Shown here one piece after another: positions 38,839-49,798 of a stretch of DNA of 64,000 nucleotides (position 1 is the first letter of the stretch; each line of letters starts with the position of its first letter). Under the pieces are notes generated by a model. It made no database searches. It was not told where the DNA came from and worked only from the letters and a program-made list of their open reading frames with translations. Source of the DNA: Heliocidaris tuberculata. Lineage: Eukaryota > Echinodermata > Echinoidea > Camarodonta > Echinometridae. A program made the position numbers and the translations under genes. The stretch spans positions 69,919,707 to 69,983,706 of the forward strand of contig CM046832.1 of the NCBI GenBank assembly GCA_025618425.1, written 5' to 3'.

Positions 38839-39160
38839 GAGGGAAGAGGAGAGGAGAGTGGAGATAAAGAGCAGAGAGGGGATGGGGGAATGGGGAATAA
38901 CAGAGAGAGAAAGGGATATAGAAGAGGGAGAGAGAGAGAGGGAGAGAGAAAAAAGAAAAATTATAGCATGACAGAAACCATGACAATCTTATGAGAGCAA
39001 GAGGGAAGAGGAGAGGAGAGTGGAGATAAAGAGCAGAGAAGGGGTGGGGGAATGGGGAATAACAGAGAAAGAGAAAGGGATATAGAAGAGGGAGAGAGAG
39101 AGAGAAAAAAAGAAAAGTTATAGCATGACAGAAAACATGAAAATCATATGAGAGCTAGAG
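38839..39160. repeat. Tandem duplication of a 162-base GA-rich unit
   Basis: 38839-39000 and 39001-39160 are near-identical direct copies. Each starts GAGGGAAGAGGAGAGGAGAG, contains TGGGGGAATGGGGAATAACA, and ends in TATAGCATGACAGAAA and ATGAGAGC. Differences are mainly indels in the GA runs, so the duplication looks recent. The frames on either strand are simple-sequence artefacts. Confidence 0.9.
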
Positions 39161-40057
39161 GAGGTATATCATGTTTTCTCGGTGAACAACTACCCTGCCC
39201 AAGGACAGAATAAATAGGAAATTCTTTTGCATATGTTGGAGCCAGTTTGTTTAATGCACTCCATGGTAATGTTCAGACGTGTACATCCCTTTATAAGTTT
39301 TAAAAAACTATGCAAAGCTTTAAATGTTGACTTGATGGAATAATAACATTACTATTCAATTATGTACATTTTATAATACCATTAATTCACTCTCCATTTT
39401 TTATTTTTTTGAGGGGGGGGGGGGTGTTTGTAATTTAACATGTTACCTAAAGCAATTTGCATAACTGAACAGGCCAACCCTGCAATATAAAATAAAGAAG
39501 ACAAAGTAAATAAATAAATATAAATGAATATAAATATAAAAGTAATAGTAGACATGTAAGGAAAGGTGATTAAAAGAGTAAGGTTTACAGAAAATCAGGA
39601 GATGTGTATAATACATGTACATGTGTGAGAGGATCTTTACACCTGTTAAAAAACATGTGACTACTACATATATAGTGCATGTTTCATAATTTTCATTTGA
39701 TTACAGCATTGTAGTTGATATTAATGTATTTTGATTGAAAATTATATATATGTATATTTTTGTACTATTGGAGCCTAGTAGATGGATGAAGATACATGTG
39801 TATATGTTTTTATGTTAGTAAAACAGGAAAGCTTTTTCTTTCCCCAAGAGTGCTGAACTATAAAAATGCTTTTGATGGATGATTTTAGACAGAATTGTGT
39901 AAAAATGATGAATATTTTCCAGTTGGACTATCGATCATGTCTTCTCAAACCTCATGAGACTAATTGAAAAAAAAGAAGAAAAAAAAATTGCCATAGTGAT
40001 GGATATGTTTCTATTTTGTTTTATTGTGGGGAAGATTTATTTGCATCCTGAGCCTTA
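39161..40057. other. Intron sequence, no recognised feature
   Basis: AT-rich, with a 12-G run at 39413-39424 and TAAA/ATAAA-rich simple sequence near 39505-39540. Confidence 0.55.
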
Positions 40058-40532
40058 CACTGTTAGAACGTTGATTAAAATTTGTAATCTTGTTGGTTAA
40101 AATTTTAATCAACCGAGGATTACCAGGTGAACCACACATTTGTAGGTTAAAACTTTAATCAACGGCCTGTTGATTAAAGTTTAACCTGTGGTTGATTAAA
40201 AGTTTTAATCATTTGTTGGTTAATCGTATTTTGCTCAACGTTGGTTAAATCGGTGTTGATTAAACTTAAACATATTGTTGGTTAAATGTTTAACCATTTG
40301 TTGGTTAGTTTTATTTTGTTGTTTAAATGTTTAACCATTTGTTGGTTAATCGTATTTTGCTCAACATTGGTTAAATTGGTGTTGATTAAACTTAAACAAA
40401 TTGTTGGTTAAATGTTTAACCATTTGTTGGTTAGTTTTATTTGGTGCATGAGAAACTCTTTTCATATCTGTGATTGTTGTCTAGCTTAATCTTAAAAAGA
40501 AAAAGATCTACTGTGTGATCTTGCTTTCTGAG

Positions 40533-41987
40533 TTAAAGGGTGACTAAATTAGAGAGAAAAAGGGTGCTGTTTCCATGTATTTTTGCATTCAAATCACGAA
40601 TCTGGCAATTGATTGTCAAAATTATGTCTCGTTTTGGCGAAAAAGGGGGAAAAGTAGAGGTTTGGGGACCGTTCCTTAAAACTTGTGAGCTGATTGGCTA
40701 ATTGACGTCACACCCCCAAATGACGTATGAAGAGTAAGAGGCACAAGATCTACAGGCTGCGGCAATGTAACATTGTACACACAATGCGGTATTTGACCCC
40801 TCTGTTCAACAGACAATTTATGAAAAAGGGAAATTAATCAATACAGTCTAAGGAGTGAATAATCATTATCAATATATTTTCTTTAAGATCAGTGAACACT
40901 TTTGCCCAAATATACAGCTCTTGTTTTGTTTTTTTAACTTTTCTTTGAACAATGTTCTCATCCATCTGAGCTTGCCGAACGATAGTTTTGCATTGGTCTT
41001 AAACGCGTACACAGTCGTTGTATGCGTCTGTGCAATGTACTACACATCTTTAGTACGGCAACTATGTTCCCCCTCGTACTAAGCGACTGGTGAACGCTTT
41101 TGTTTGGTTTGTTTTCACTCTCGCCTTTTTTTACTTCGCTTTACATGTACTACGGTAGTACTGACTTAGATTTTTGGCTGAATTCTTCGAGTAACTTAGA
41201 GAGATGGATAGTGATCGCGAGTCCGATTTGGAGGACTTTTTTGAGCCAGATACGAACTCTGATTTATCAGATGATTTATCGATACCGAAAGAGAAGAAGC
41301 TCAAGTGCAGTGGCAAGGGGAATTCGACCATGTTTGAACCCCTCGCAGAAGACGCGCCAGGGCATGGTGAAGGGGTCGCGGGGGAAGGGGCCGTGGGTGA
41401 AGCTGCTGCAGCTGCTGGAGAAGAAAAGTGATCACTGCAAATTGTACTCCACTCGCTTGGCCCTTGCCACTCTGCCCGCGTGAGAATACCGTTGCGACCC
41501 ACAATTTCCGTAGATTTTCATCTTTAGGAAAATGATGTACGTAGGCTTGCATCATCTTTAGGGATCTTGCTACAGCCCGCAACTATGCATTGATTTGGCA
41601 TTACTGATGAAATTGTGTCCCAAAATCAAAGTTATTGTGAGGAATTAAACACACGAAAATATGCGATGCAAATGGTCGATGCGGTGAATGTCATGCTCGG
41701 CACCGGGCTGGGCCTGCCGGGGCCTGCGGGTGCGCACAGTATATAGGTTGGTGGAATATTTTCCCTTACTTCTCGTACGTCACAGATCACGTGATCATGA
41801 TGTCGCTCGATGTTTTTTTTTTAGGGGCGGGGCTTATGACTGTGTAAATCAGCAAAAATGTACTTTTCAAATGATTATGAAATACGACTGAATGCATAAA
41901 AAAGTGTGTGATAGATATTTTTTGGCTCCTGATGACTGCTTCCTACGAAAAATGGGCAATCAATTTTTTAATTTAGTCACCCTTTAA
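40533..41987. mobile_element. TTAA-inserted element nested in the foldback transposon
   Basis: Bounded by TTAA at 40533-40536 and 41984-41987, with inverted tips AGGGTGACTAAATTA and TAATTTAGTCACCCT. Joining the flanks gives CTTTCTGAG-TTAA-GCCGTTTGGG. This matches the undisturbed opposite arm (in complement CTTTCTAATTAAAACGGCTT), so the insertion and TTAA duplication are directly supported. The interior has a CCAAT-type box with TGACGTCA near 40703, TACGTCA and CACGTG near 41778, a CpG-rich core at about 41190-41510, and one acidic ORF. It is too short for a full transposase. Confidence 0.9.
41204..41431 (+). CDS. Acidic 75-residue ORF inside the TTAA element (unknown function)
   Basis: Starts MDSDRESDLEDFFEPDTNSD, continues with another acidic/Ser cluster, then a Lys-rich patch (PKEKKLK), TMFEPLAEDAPG, and a Gly/Ala/Glu-rich end before TGA. 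I do not recognise a domain with confidence. Acidic starts of this kind occur in piggyBac-type transposases, and an FEP motif after an acidic tail occurs in proteins related to the P2X7 cytoplasmic domain; either link is speculative. It may be a captured first exon or truncated leader, since the CpG-rich, promoter-like surroundings differ sharply from the neighbouring intron. There is no good evidence that it is expressed. Confidence 0.3.
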   Translation: MDSDRESDLEDFFEPDTNSDLSDDLSIPKEKKLKCSGKGNSTMFEPLAEDAPGHGEGVAGEGAVGEAAAAAGEEK

Positions 41988-42815
41988 GCCGTTTGGGAAG
42001 TTCGACCTGCTCAGACCTGGACTAGACCTGACTATGCAAGGCCCACAGGTAGACTATGCCTACGCCTACATTGATGCTATATATTTTTTTTCAAAAACTG
42101 TTCTAGTTTCAGTTTTTGTCATATTGCCCTGTCCGCGAAATATGGACATCCGCGAAGTTGAACACACCGCCATACCGCCGGCGTCGCCTCCTCGCTACCG
42201 TAGGCGTAGTCAGTAGATCTACCAGTGGGCCTGGCTTAGCCAGGTCTAGTTCAGATCGAGCAGGTCGAACTAGCTCCCAAGCCGTTTTAATTAGAAAGAA
42301 AGATCACACTGTAGATCTATTTCTTCCCAAGATTAAGCTAGACAACAATCACAGATATGAAAAGAGTTTCTCACCTTCAAACATGCTGACAAGCTCTTTG
42401 AAAGTCCCCAATCATTCAACGACTTGAATGACAACGCCTTCCATTTTTATCGCAAACAATTTCTGCAATAAATATGCGCGCAGCAAATTTGTTTCAAATC
42501 CATATGCGTATGCGCTGTTCGGTCACGCGATCGGTATTTTAATCAACTTTGATCAAACTTTAACCAACAAAAAGATAAAGTGTCTCAACAGTTAGCACTA
42601 TCATTTTGGCGGGAAAGCCGAGAACACTGTTTTTAATCAATGTTGGTTACAAAGTAACCAACAAGATTAAAAATAATAATTTTAATCAACAATATTTTTA
42701 ACCCACGCAAGATTAAAAGTTATTTTTAACCAACACTCATTTTATAACCAATGTTGAGCGATTTTTAATCAACAATTTTTTAATCCGTATTTTTTTAATA
42801 CATGTTTTAACAGTG

Positions 42816-45624
42816 AATAGAGTTAGAATATAGATGATTCAAGGAAAATGTTAATTTCTTTAGGTCATATTAGCTATATACAGCCTCTCTGAATTTATTG
42901 TGTGCATTCACTCAGGAATTGTGTACAATTTTGCTTAAATAGTCATGTAAACTTGTTGATGTGAAACTCAATTCCTTACTAAAACAGTGTGAGATCATGT
43001 AGTGAGTGGAATGGTGTGTAGGAATGATCCCTCAAATCAAATATTGAAAACAATAGTAGCCCCAAAACACAGTTACCATTTTATACATTTGCACACAGTA
43101 ATTACTATCCACAATGCTGAACACACTTAACACAATGTCCCTTTTTTTTATTCTAGTCATTATACTTTTCAAACAGTATTTTAGGAAGAAGTACCCTCTT
43201 GAAGTTGCTTCTTCATGCTGAGATCTCTCATCCTGATTACTGTCCCCTGATTCCAGATTAGTCTAGATATCTTGGGTAACATTCCCCATAATTGATTCCT
43301 CTTTCATCTTGAGTATCAGACCCGAATGTACCCTTAAGAAGAAGAACATGATTGTATGAGGCAACGTGACATTTAGGCGAAGACACATTCACATTGCCTC
43401 ATTGTCACAGATACTGGTATTATAATTAATCTGTAGTTGTGTGGTTTTCTATGATGATACATGAATTATGCTTAGCATTATGGTTGTGCACCACCATTAT
43501 TGTACTCTTTGGGAATAGGTCTTAATCTATTCTAGATGTACCTCGAAATATAGAAATCATGAAAGTTACCCTGGTATTATCTTTGCTTTGGTTGATGTGG
43601 ATATCTTTTGATCAAGAACTAGCTGTCTTTTGGCTTTCGTTGTTCAATAATTTTTGGATGTTTTTCAGCTGTTATTCTTCATCTGTTTAAATGAAGAATA
43701 ATACATTGCATTTTCTAAAGATTCCATGTTATGCTACTCGGAATATTCATTTTATTGAACAACTGGTTCTTTCTAGTTTACCTATTATTGTCCTATATCA
43801 CAGAGGATTGGTCAAATAAACTTTTAAAGATATTATATCCAACATGTTTATTGGGGTTTGTTTATCACACATTTGTTTTGATTTACAACATTACTTGCAC
43901 ATAACCACTGACGATTTTATTTCTTTACTTAAATGAATATACATGTAAATGCAGTGTTTAAAGTTTGATGATTGTGGCTGTATGGAATAAAAACAACAAC
44001 GGAGGTGTTACATTACATGTTTTATTATCTTTTATTTTATTTTATTTCATTATTCGCCAGCTGAATATAATTTCATTTAGTGTTTCTTTCCATTTGCTAT
44101 TTTTAGAGTAAAAATCTCTCTACTCAAGGACAGAGTGAAGAGTAAGGATAAATGGTCAGTTACCCAGATTTCCGAAGGGTTGAAATTTTTGTTGCAAGAA
44201 TAGAAAGAAACAAAAGAAGAGGTAAAAATAATTTTGATGACTAGTCTCATCTCGATCAACACTGTTTCACTCTTTTATTTTTGTAACTCTAGTCAAATCC
44301 TTACACAGGGGGTTTTCATGTAAATAGCTTTTTAGAAGTTGTCTACATCCAAAAGGATCACAGGATCACACTTACTTCCTCATTACTCTGACCATGCTCT
44401 GACACTGTCAATTACTATAATTAACCTGAAGTTGAATCAAGGAAACAGTGACTATCATGGCTACCATGGGTTGACTTTCATTCTAAGTGTCCAATTAATT
44501 AATCATTCGTATGTTGAGAGACAGAAAGGTATTAACTCCTACTTTTACACAGAGTTAACACCCATCTGGCTCTCAGCAGAAGCATTGTGGGTAGGTCAAC
44601 TCACAAATTCTGTACAGGATGACCTTTCTGTGGCTTTGCCTGTAATTGAGATCTACTTTTTATTAGGGGTGGTTAGCCTTTTATATAGCAAGGAAATACA
44701 GAACATACAACTCTTAATGAATTATGACTTTAAAAAAAGATATGCCCTATATTATTCAAATGGAAGTTAAAACAGGTAAGGTAGATGTGTTATTATTGTA
44801 CAGCATTATAGGACTATTCCTCAGAAAAAGATTGTCACCTTGTGGATTTGATGTCAGATTAGCATTGTTCATTGAAAATATACGAACTATTTGTGAGATA
44901 AATAATCCAGTCAGATTAATAAAGGTTTGATAGGAAGTCTATATTTAAAGTATATCCGAGAGATCCGATGTTCCTGGCACTGGGTTTTTTAATCTACCAA
45001 ATAGAGGGTCCTCCGTAATTACCTTGAGACTTCACTAATAGGGGGTCCTCTAGAGGAACACATACATCCTTAATACTAGACATTACATTTAGTGTCAGAG
45101 TATATTTGCTAACCATAAAAGGGCTAAGGTAAACCCAGATGAGTCCAAAATTATATGGGAGCAAAAGTAACATGGAAGTAATCTCAAGGTGAAATATTAC
45201 TTACAATTATGTGATAATTTGAGCGTAATTTGTCTTGCTCAATAATATTAATGGGAGATCGTAATACTGTAATAGGTATTTCCTTCCTCGGGCTTGAAAT
45301 TTCGTTTATATTAATTCTAGCTTGCCAATACCTGAAACTACCTTTAAAATCACCAATTAGCTAATTTGTCAAATCTTGCTTACATTCAGTGGCAACCCAG
45401 AAATCCTTCTTTCCTTCATCAGGATATATGTTTGACAGCTAGGCTATTGAATCTGGAGCCAAATTAGTAATCACAATCCACCATCATTAGCTAAAAGCAT
45501 GAATTTTTTTTTTTGCTTTCTTGAGAAATATGTATCTTTTGAATGGATTCAGGCAAGTATATATGTTTAACTTTGCAGAGATCCACCTTTCTGTATACAA
45601 GTTACTTCTAGCTTTTGGTTTTTT
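42816..45624. other. Intron sequence; only a hairpin repeat recognised
   Basis: AT-rich with no exon or transposon pair seen, apart from the family H hairpin at 44512-44580. The frame running through that hairpin (44339-44770) is explained by chance openness and the repeat. Confidence 0.5.
44512..44580. repeat. Short hairpin repeat, family H, copy 4
   Basis: TGTTGAGAGACAGAAAGGTA is paired with TTAACACCCATCTGGCTCTCAGCAG (split here by a loop with ACTCCTACTTTTACACAG). Well-preserved right arm. Confidence 0.75.
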
Positions 45625-45802
45625 ATGCCTCTGCCCACCAAAGGTGGGTGCCAGAGGCATTATGTTTTTGGGTTGTCTGTCCGTCCGTCCGTCCCGTTTT
45701 CATTCTCACAATAACTTAAGAACCGTTTGGCAGATCAACTTCGAACTTGGCTCATGTGTGCATATGGGAGGCACAATGATCTGATGAGATTTTGGGGTCA
45801 CA

Positions 45803-45815
45803 AGGTCAAAGGTCA
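45803..45815 (+). promoter_or_regulatory. Consensus DR1 nuclear-receptor motif within the repeat
   Basis: AGGTCAAAGGTCA, two half-sites with one-base spacing, the consensus bound by RXR/HNF4-type receptors. Later units carry decayed forms (near 46515-46540 and 47410-47425). Any binding is inference; the motif belongs to a transposable repeat. Confidence 0.5.
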
Positions 45816-45859
45816 CAGAGGTCATTGCGTATATGAAAATGACTTGTTCTCATGGTAAC

Positions 45860-46434
45860 TTAAAGGGCAATCCAACCTTGGTAATAAGTTAATTTGTGTG
45901 AAAGCAGAAAATTAAGGAAAACAGGATGGTGAAAGTTTGAAAGAAATCGAACAAGGACTAAGAAAGTTATGGATGTTTGAAAAATGAGATCACTACATCT
46001 ATGCGAATCTCAAATTGGCAATTTGATGAGTCAATTGTGACATTTTTGTGGACAAATCTCCCATTTGTCGTACACAAAAATATCATTAATTTGCGGTTTT
46101 CTTCGAGGCGCTTTTACCCTCGGGGCAGTACTCAAAATATCTTGGAGATAGCATACTGCTATAGGTCCTCATGAACGAAAAGATCCTACCAAGTAATGCA
46201 TTTTGAAAAAAAGTGACATTTTAGTCATTTTGTGTGTTAAAGCGAATGGGGGAGTTGTCCACAGCTACATCACAGTGACATTACCTATTCGGCCAATTTG
46301 AAAACTCCATATGCATAGTGATTATAACTTTCTTATTGCTTGTCCGATTTCGTTCAAACTCTCACCAATCTGCTTCTATGATTTTTCCCCTTTCTTTCAA
46401 AGCAACTTGCTATTAAGGTTGGATTTTCCTTTAA
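45860..46434. mobile_element. TTAA-bounded MITE, family A, copy 2
   Basis: Same ends and interior as 8295-8879. Flanks GGTAAC-TTAA and TTAA-GAACCATTTG join to give AACTTAAGAACC, exactly what stands uninterrupted in the first unit of the host repeat at about 45713. This shows precise TTAA target duplication. Confidence 0.92.
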
Positions 46435-46575
46435 GAACCATTTGCCGAATCAACTTCAAACTTGGCTCATGTATGCATATGGGAGTGATGATGATCTGAG
46501 TTGATTTTGGAGTCACAAGGTCAAAGATCAAAGTTCACAGAGGTCATTATATACCTGGAAATAGATGGTTCTCAA

Positions 46576-47310
46576 TAGGTGCGTCTTCATCAGAACGAAG
46601 TTGCTGCTCTAGCCCGCTATTGCTGATCCGGTAAATTAGCCCGATCAGAGAATAGCCAGCGAATTCTCTGCTCTAGCCCGCTATTTCACTCGAAAAGTCA
46701 ACCTACATCATCTTGGACTTATCTTCAGAATAGCCCGCTTAACCGAAAATCAGCCTGCTCTAGCCCGCTATTCCTTGAGCGTCTTCATCAGCCCGAAGTT
46801 AAGCCCGATCCCATCATGCACCTGTGCTCCAACTATCGAAGCACGATTTCCGGTTTCATGGTGTTGTTTGTAAACATCAGCTGTGCGCTAGCGCTAGCGC
46901 TGTGTGCATGAGCTGTACACAGTGCACGTATGCCTCTCGACGTCTCCCTCTCCTTATTATGCTGAGGACCACTGTAGTTTCAGGAAGAATCATACTGCAA
47001 AATGAAATTACACCTATTTTTGTTCAACATACACTTCCGTAAGTACATTAATGATTAAGGCAGCGTAGTCGAGAGATACCGTATATATTTTGGGTTTGTA
47101 TAGCTGGTCGGGCGAGCGCGGGTAAGATTTTAAAACCGCGCTTGTTCACTTAAAGTGCGCATGCGCACCAACTTCGGGCTTAAGCTCGAAGTGGGGGTAC
47201 TTCGGTCTGATGAAGACGCGATTGCAAACTGAAGCTAGCTTCAAGAAAATATCCCTGATCCACCTTGAAGCGGGCTAGAGCAGAACTTCGTTCTGATGAA
47301 GACACACCTA
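46576..47310. mobile_element. Element with TAGGTG ends and internal AGCCCGCT words
   Basis: Left TAGGTGCGTCTTCATCAGAA and right TTCTGATGAAGACACACCTA are inverted ends, continuing through CGAAGTT and GCTCTAGCCCGCT to about 42 bases. CTCTAGCCCGCTA-type words recur inside (46611, 46670, 46760), and GAAGT/AGCCCGA variants occur on both arms. It lies in the host repeat between TTCTC and ATAACTCAAG, with AATA readable on both sides. CpG-rich, with GCTAGCGCTAGCGC near 46888. No transposase. Confidence 0.85.
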
Positions 47311-47731
47311 ATAACTCAAGAATGATTTAATGATCAACTTCAAACTTGGCACACATGTATATAATTGGGTTACAGTGATTTCATTAGATTTGGGAGTTAT
47401 GGGTTCAAAGTTCAAAGGTCACAGAGGATGCTATATACCTGTAAATAGACTGTTCTTGCAATAACTTGAGCACAGTTTGACATTTTAACTTCAAACTTGG
47501 TACATGTATGCATACTAGGGTGACAATGATCTGGTTAGATTAGGGAATTCAGCCATATGGCAACTCTGCTTGTGATCTTTAACCCCATGAACCACTTGGC
47601 ATATCAGCTTTAACTTGGTCAAATGGAATGACAACTTTCTTTAGAATAGAATCAAGCAAAACTTATACTTCAATTTGAGTACCAAAGGGTCCTCAATCAA
47701 TGAAATGTCATTAGTGTTGTGCTAAAAATTG

Positions 47732-48330
47732 TTAAAGGAGTATGAAACCCCAAACTTGTATGTACCTTAACAGAAGCAGAAGAATCTTAGAAGCATATCA
47801 CTAAAAGTTTGAGGAAAAACGTTTAAAGGATAAAAAAGTTATGAAGATTTTAAAAACCTAAAATTGCTGAATGAAATTGGCAACATACTCATTATGCTAA
47901 TGAGATGCTATGATGTTTTTGTGCTCTCTCTCTTTATAGGCAATAGGAAAATTATCACATTTCAGTTTTTAAACAAATAAATTGAATTATCAACATTGTG
48001 CTTGAAATATATTGTGAGGAATAAATTTATGAACACCACCTATAATACAGAAATCAAATTTTCTAAGATATATTCAAGGAAAGTGGATTTTACAGCATTA
48101 TTTGTATAAGGCAATTGGAAAGTATAGCACATTTACATCACAGCATCTTATTAGCATAATAAGGACATTGCCAATTTCAGATCTCCATTCATTTAGCGAT
48201 TTTATGATTTCAAATATTAATAACTTTTTTATTAGTTGTCCGTTTTTTATCAACCTTTCACTGATATGCTTCTTTGATTTTTATGCTTCTATTAAAATGC
48301 ATTTATTTTGGGGCTTTCATTCTCCTTTAA
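47732..48330. mobile_element. TTAA-bounded MITE, family E
   Basis: TTAAAGGAGTATGAAACCCC at the left and GGGGCTTTCATTCTCCTTTAA (in two pieces) at the right are inverted ends with TTAA edges. The arms stay loosely complementary further in, for example AGAAGCATATCACTAAAAGT on the left and its near-complement ending at about 48275. Nested in the 45625 element. No ORF of note. Confidence 0.82.
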
Positions 48331-48554
48331 CAGTAATTTCGCTCATTTAAAACAAGGAAATGGTCTCTGCAGTCATTTCAGATATTTATTACAGTAACAA
48401 TAGTATTTTAGCTAATTTCTTTAGAGTGATAAAATATTTGATTAAATTTTTCAATCAAAATTTAAAACAAATCAACATGAATGTACGATATATTTCTGAT
48501 CTGGCAAGGGTGGAGGCATAAATTGCGACTGCGCACAGTCGAAAATTCATCTAG

Positions 48555-49674
48555 TTTTAATACTAATTTGTATTCTTGCCAAATTATCTCAAGTAGATAA
48601 GCAAAGAAAGTTGAGCATTCTCTTCAGGCCTGTTATTTTCCTAGTCATAATACATTTTTTAATTGATAGACTACACACTCACTTTTGAAACCCATAATAT
48701 CCTTTTTTAAAACACAACTGAGACCTCTTTGATAATAAGTTATGAACGAGGGTGGGATTTCCTGAGTTCTATTGAATAACAGGAATTACTCTTTTGTTTT
48801 CATCTTTATATCATGTAGTTTTAAATCAGTTCTTTGTGAAGTAGACCTACTTTCCAATCAAGCAAATAATAATATCTAAATTTCCCTCTTCAGTGGTCGT
48901 TAATGTAGGGTCGAAACTAATAACGGATCTCAAGTGGATCTTCATGACCAATGGTTTTAATATCATTTTAGATTATTGAGTTTTTGTGATCTCTACTTTC
49001 TCAAAGTGAATGAGGTTTATGATCAGTAAATTATTTACCCAAATATTGTCTGCATGTATGAGACTGAAACTGTTCTATGTGGTTTAATAAAGATCCTATA
49101 CAGACAGGGTTTTTTTTCTTCAAGATTTTATGAAAAATAAATAAAATTCACACTCAAAACTTGTGTCGTTTACCTTTTTAACATTATCAGTTACCATGTA
49201 ATTTTTTTAATAATCTTTAAGTGATCTACTATTTCATAAAGATGTCAAAAACAGATTGATGGTATTTATCTGTCCTTAGCAGATGTCTCTGTAGTTTTAT
49301 TCTTTCATACACACATACATGTATGTTTCCCCCATAGTACATGTACAGTATATCCTTCCAAGATCCTGATTTCTTGTTGACAATTAGAAATGGATAAAAA
49401 CAAATAAATGAGAAATAAAAACACAGTTATGGCTATCTGTTCATCTGGACCAAAGTATTGATTGATTTCAAGTAGATAGATACTGTAAATACCTGCAACC
49501 CATTAGTGTGATTGGGAATCTATCTTTAGGAGGCTACTCGGCCCACTCCACTGTGTTAGGGTATTGTGTAAATACATGTAGTGATGGAGAGAGTGGGAGA
49601 TAGGAAGGGTGTTTGGAGAAAGATGGAAAATGGATTTAATGTGGAAGGAGGGAATGAGATGAATGGGAGACAGA
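48555..49674. other. Intron sequence, no recognised feature
   Basis: AT-rich with TACATGTA motifs near 49317 and 49339; no exon or element ends recognised. Confidence 0.55.
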
Positions 49675-49790
49675 CAGACAAACAAACAGACAGTACAAGA
49701 GAGAGAGAGACAGAGACAGAGACAGACAGACAGAAAGAGAAACAGACAGTAAGAGGAGAGAGAGAGAGAGAGGGGGGGGGGGTAGAAGAA
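49675..49790. repeat. (CAGA)n / (GA)n simple repeat ending in an 11-G run
   Basis: CAGACAGACA, GAGAGAGAGACAGAGACAG and similar runs, then 11 G at 49772-49782. Frames on both strands are artefacts. Confidence 0.9.
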
Positions 49791-49798
49791 GGGGAGCA

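Larger units (their letters stand above)
40058..42815. mobile_element. Foldback transposon with long inverted arms, interrupted by a TTAA element
   Basis: Tips CACTGTTAGAAC (left) and GTTTTAACAGTG (right) are inverted. Both arms are packed with TTGGTTAAA / TTGATTAAA words and their complements (40070-40440 and 42535-42790). The arms then continue as near-complements: 40445-40520 pairs with 42298-42385 (both share AATCACAGATATGAAAAGAG on one strand). After a 1.45 kb insertion at 40533-41987, 41988-42063 pairs with about 42195-42285 (TTCGACCTGCTC, CTAGACCTG). Without the insertion the element is about 1.3 kb with a roughly 130-base centre. The repeated subterminal words are probably transposase-binding sites (inference). 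No transposase is present; target duplication is unclear. Confidence 0.85.
45625..48554 (+). mobile_element. Helitron-like element with tandem GGTCA units, carrying three nested insertions
   Basis: The left part has a hairpin, ATGCCTCTGCCCACC / GGTGGGTGCCAGAGGCAT, followed by a (GTCC)n run. A unit then repeats about four times (starting near 45705, 46435, 47311 and 47456): ATAACTTAAGAACC, CAACTTC-AAACTTGG, TCACAAGGTCAAAGGTCACAG. The right end has the stem CGACTG / CAGTCG at 48526-48541, a nine-base spacer, then CTAG followed by T. A hairpin then CTRR-T is the hallmark of Helitron 3' ends. The 5' boundary is not established and no Rep/helicase is present. After removing three insertions (45860-46434, 46576-47310, 47732-48330), roughly 1 kb of the original element remains. 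Confidence 0.6.

Noticed and set aside
38714..38994. Arg/Glu-rich frames over the GA tract
   Set aside because: Simple-sequence translation of a duplicated purine repeat, not a protein.
41100..41582. Three further long frames overlapping the acidic ORF
   Set aside because: Shadow frames in GC-rich sequence; only the + frame starting MDSDRESDLE has coherent protein-like composition.
44339..44770. 143-codon plus-strand frame
   Set aside because: Runs through a family H hairpin and AT-rich intron; opens with a non-ATG codon; no domain or splice context.
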